From Clostridia bacterium (GTDB taxonomy: Bacteria; Bacillota; Clostridia; Christensenellales; Borkfalkiaceae), in assembly GCA_021205485.1 (NCBI GenBank), contig JAJPXK010000089.1:37196-43036 (forward strand): a stretch of DNA of 5,841 nucleotides. Reading direction: 5' to 3'. The translations under genes and the position numbers were made by a program. Positions 5,714 to 5,841 of this stretch are shown here, one piece after another (positions within the stretch are counted from its first letter, which is position 1; every line of letters begins with the position of its first letter). The notes under the pieces are model-generated. The model worked only from the letters and a program-made list of their open reading frames with translations, was not told the DNA's origin and did no database searches.

Positions 5714-5755
5714 GTAAACCCGCAGGCCCGACTTCAGTCGGGCCTGCGGGTTTAC
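5714..5755 (+). terminator. Perfect 19-bp hairpin, probable operon terminator
   Basis: Bases 5714-5732 are the exact reverse complement of 5737-5755, with the loop TTCA. The GC-rich core is bordered by AAA on the left and TTT on the right. It lies 33 bases after the last operon stop. It would form a very stable hairpin, but after the TTT comes ACGCG rather than a T run, so termination is plausible but not textbook. It could serve both strands or be a dispersed palindrome. Confidence 0.65.
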
Positions 5756-5790
5756 GCGTAAAAGTTGTTGTGAAATTTTGCTGATTTATG

Positions 5791-5820
5791 TTTAAAGTAA
5801 AAAAATATCGATTATATAAT
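5791..5820 (+). promoter_or_regulatory. Candidate promoter for a gene beyond the window
   Basis: A perfect -10 box TATAAT (5815-5820) stands 18 bases after TTTAAA (5791-5796), a 4-of-6 match to the -35 consensus, in an AT-rich stretch downstream of the operon hairpin. Transcription would start near 5827. The gene it would serve is outside the window. Confidence 0.45.
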
Positions 5821-5841
5821 AATTGTGCAGAATGTTCTGTC

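Noticed and set aside
1..5841. tRNA, rRNA, CRISPR array, riboswitch or insertion-sequence transposase
   Set aside because: No cloverleaf, rRNA segment, regularly spaced direct repeats, riboswitch core or transposase coding sequence was seen when reading both strands.

Overview
The window reads as chromosomal DNA from a low-to-moderate-GC Gram-positive bacterium, most likely a gut-type Clostridia lineage. The evidence is strong AGGAGG-type ribosome binding sites, TTG start use, short intrinsic terminators, the clostridial form of TrpS and ThrC, a DUF5685-type gene next to a J-domain-like gene, and two kinds of dispersed intergenic repeat whose chance translations are familiar from Firmicutes genomes. 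The genus cannot be fixed from the sequence; a Christensenellales-like organism is only a guess. Every gene I can support is on the + strand.

Layout. (1) 9-416 encodes a small P-loop ATP-binding protein of unknown role, closed by a clear terminator at 434-462. (2) 504-1982 is thrC (threonine synthase), followed by a terminator at 2017-2042. (3) 2043-2362 has no credible gene. It holds a MITE-like imperfect inverted repeat (2111-2214), other small palindromes and, at its right end, a sigma-A-type promoter (2363-2391). (4) 2428-3426 is trpS (tryptophanyl-tRNA synthetase) with a very short leader and no T-box. (5) 3427-3609 is non-coding and holds an unusual 3' hairpin plus a second dispersed repeat (3534-3580). 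(6) 3610-5681 is a tightly packed three-gene operon: a DUF5685-family protein with cysteine pairs and two aspartate-rich motifs, a protein with a degenerate J-domain, TPR-like helices and a cysteine-cluster tail, and a six-segment membrane protein. (7) 5682-5841 holds a perfect 19-bp hairpin that probably ends the operon and a candidate promoter for a gene beyond the window.

The first half is housekeeping: amino-acid synthesis and tRNA charging, each gene apparently its own transcription unit. The part worth attention is the 3610-5681 operon. Its three products are uncharacterised and translationally linked by an overlap of 20 nt and a gap of 10 nt. Together they suggest a membrane-associated assembly that may use cysteine-bound metal or redox chemistry, or Asp-coordinated divalent metal. 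That functional reading is inference; gene structure, motifs and spacing are visible directly.
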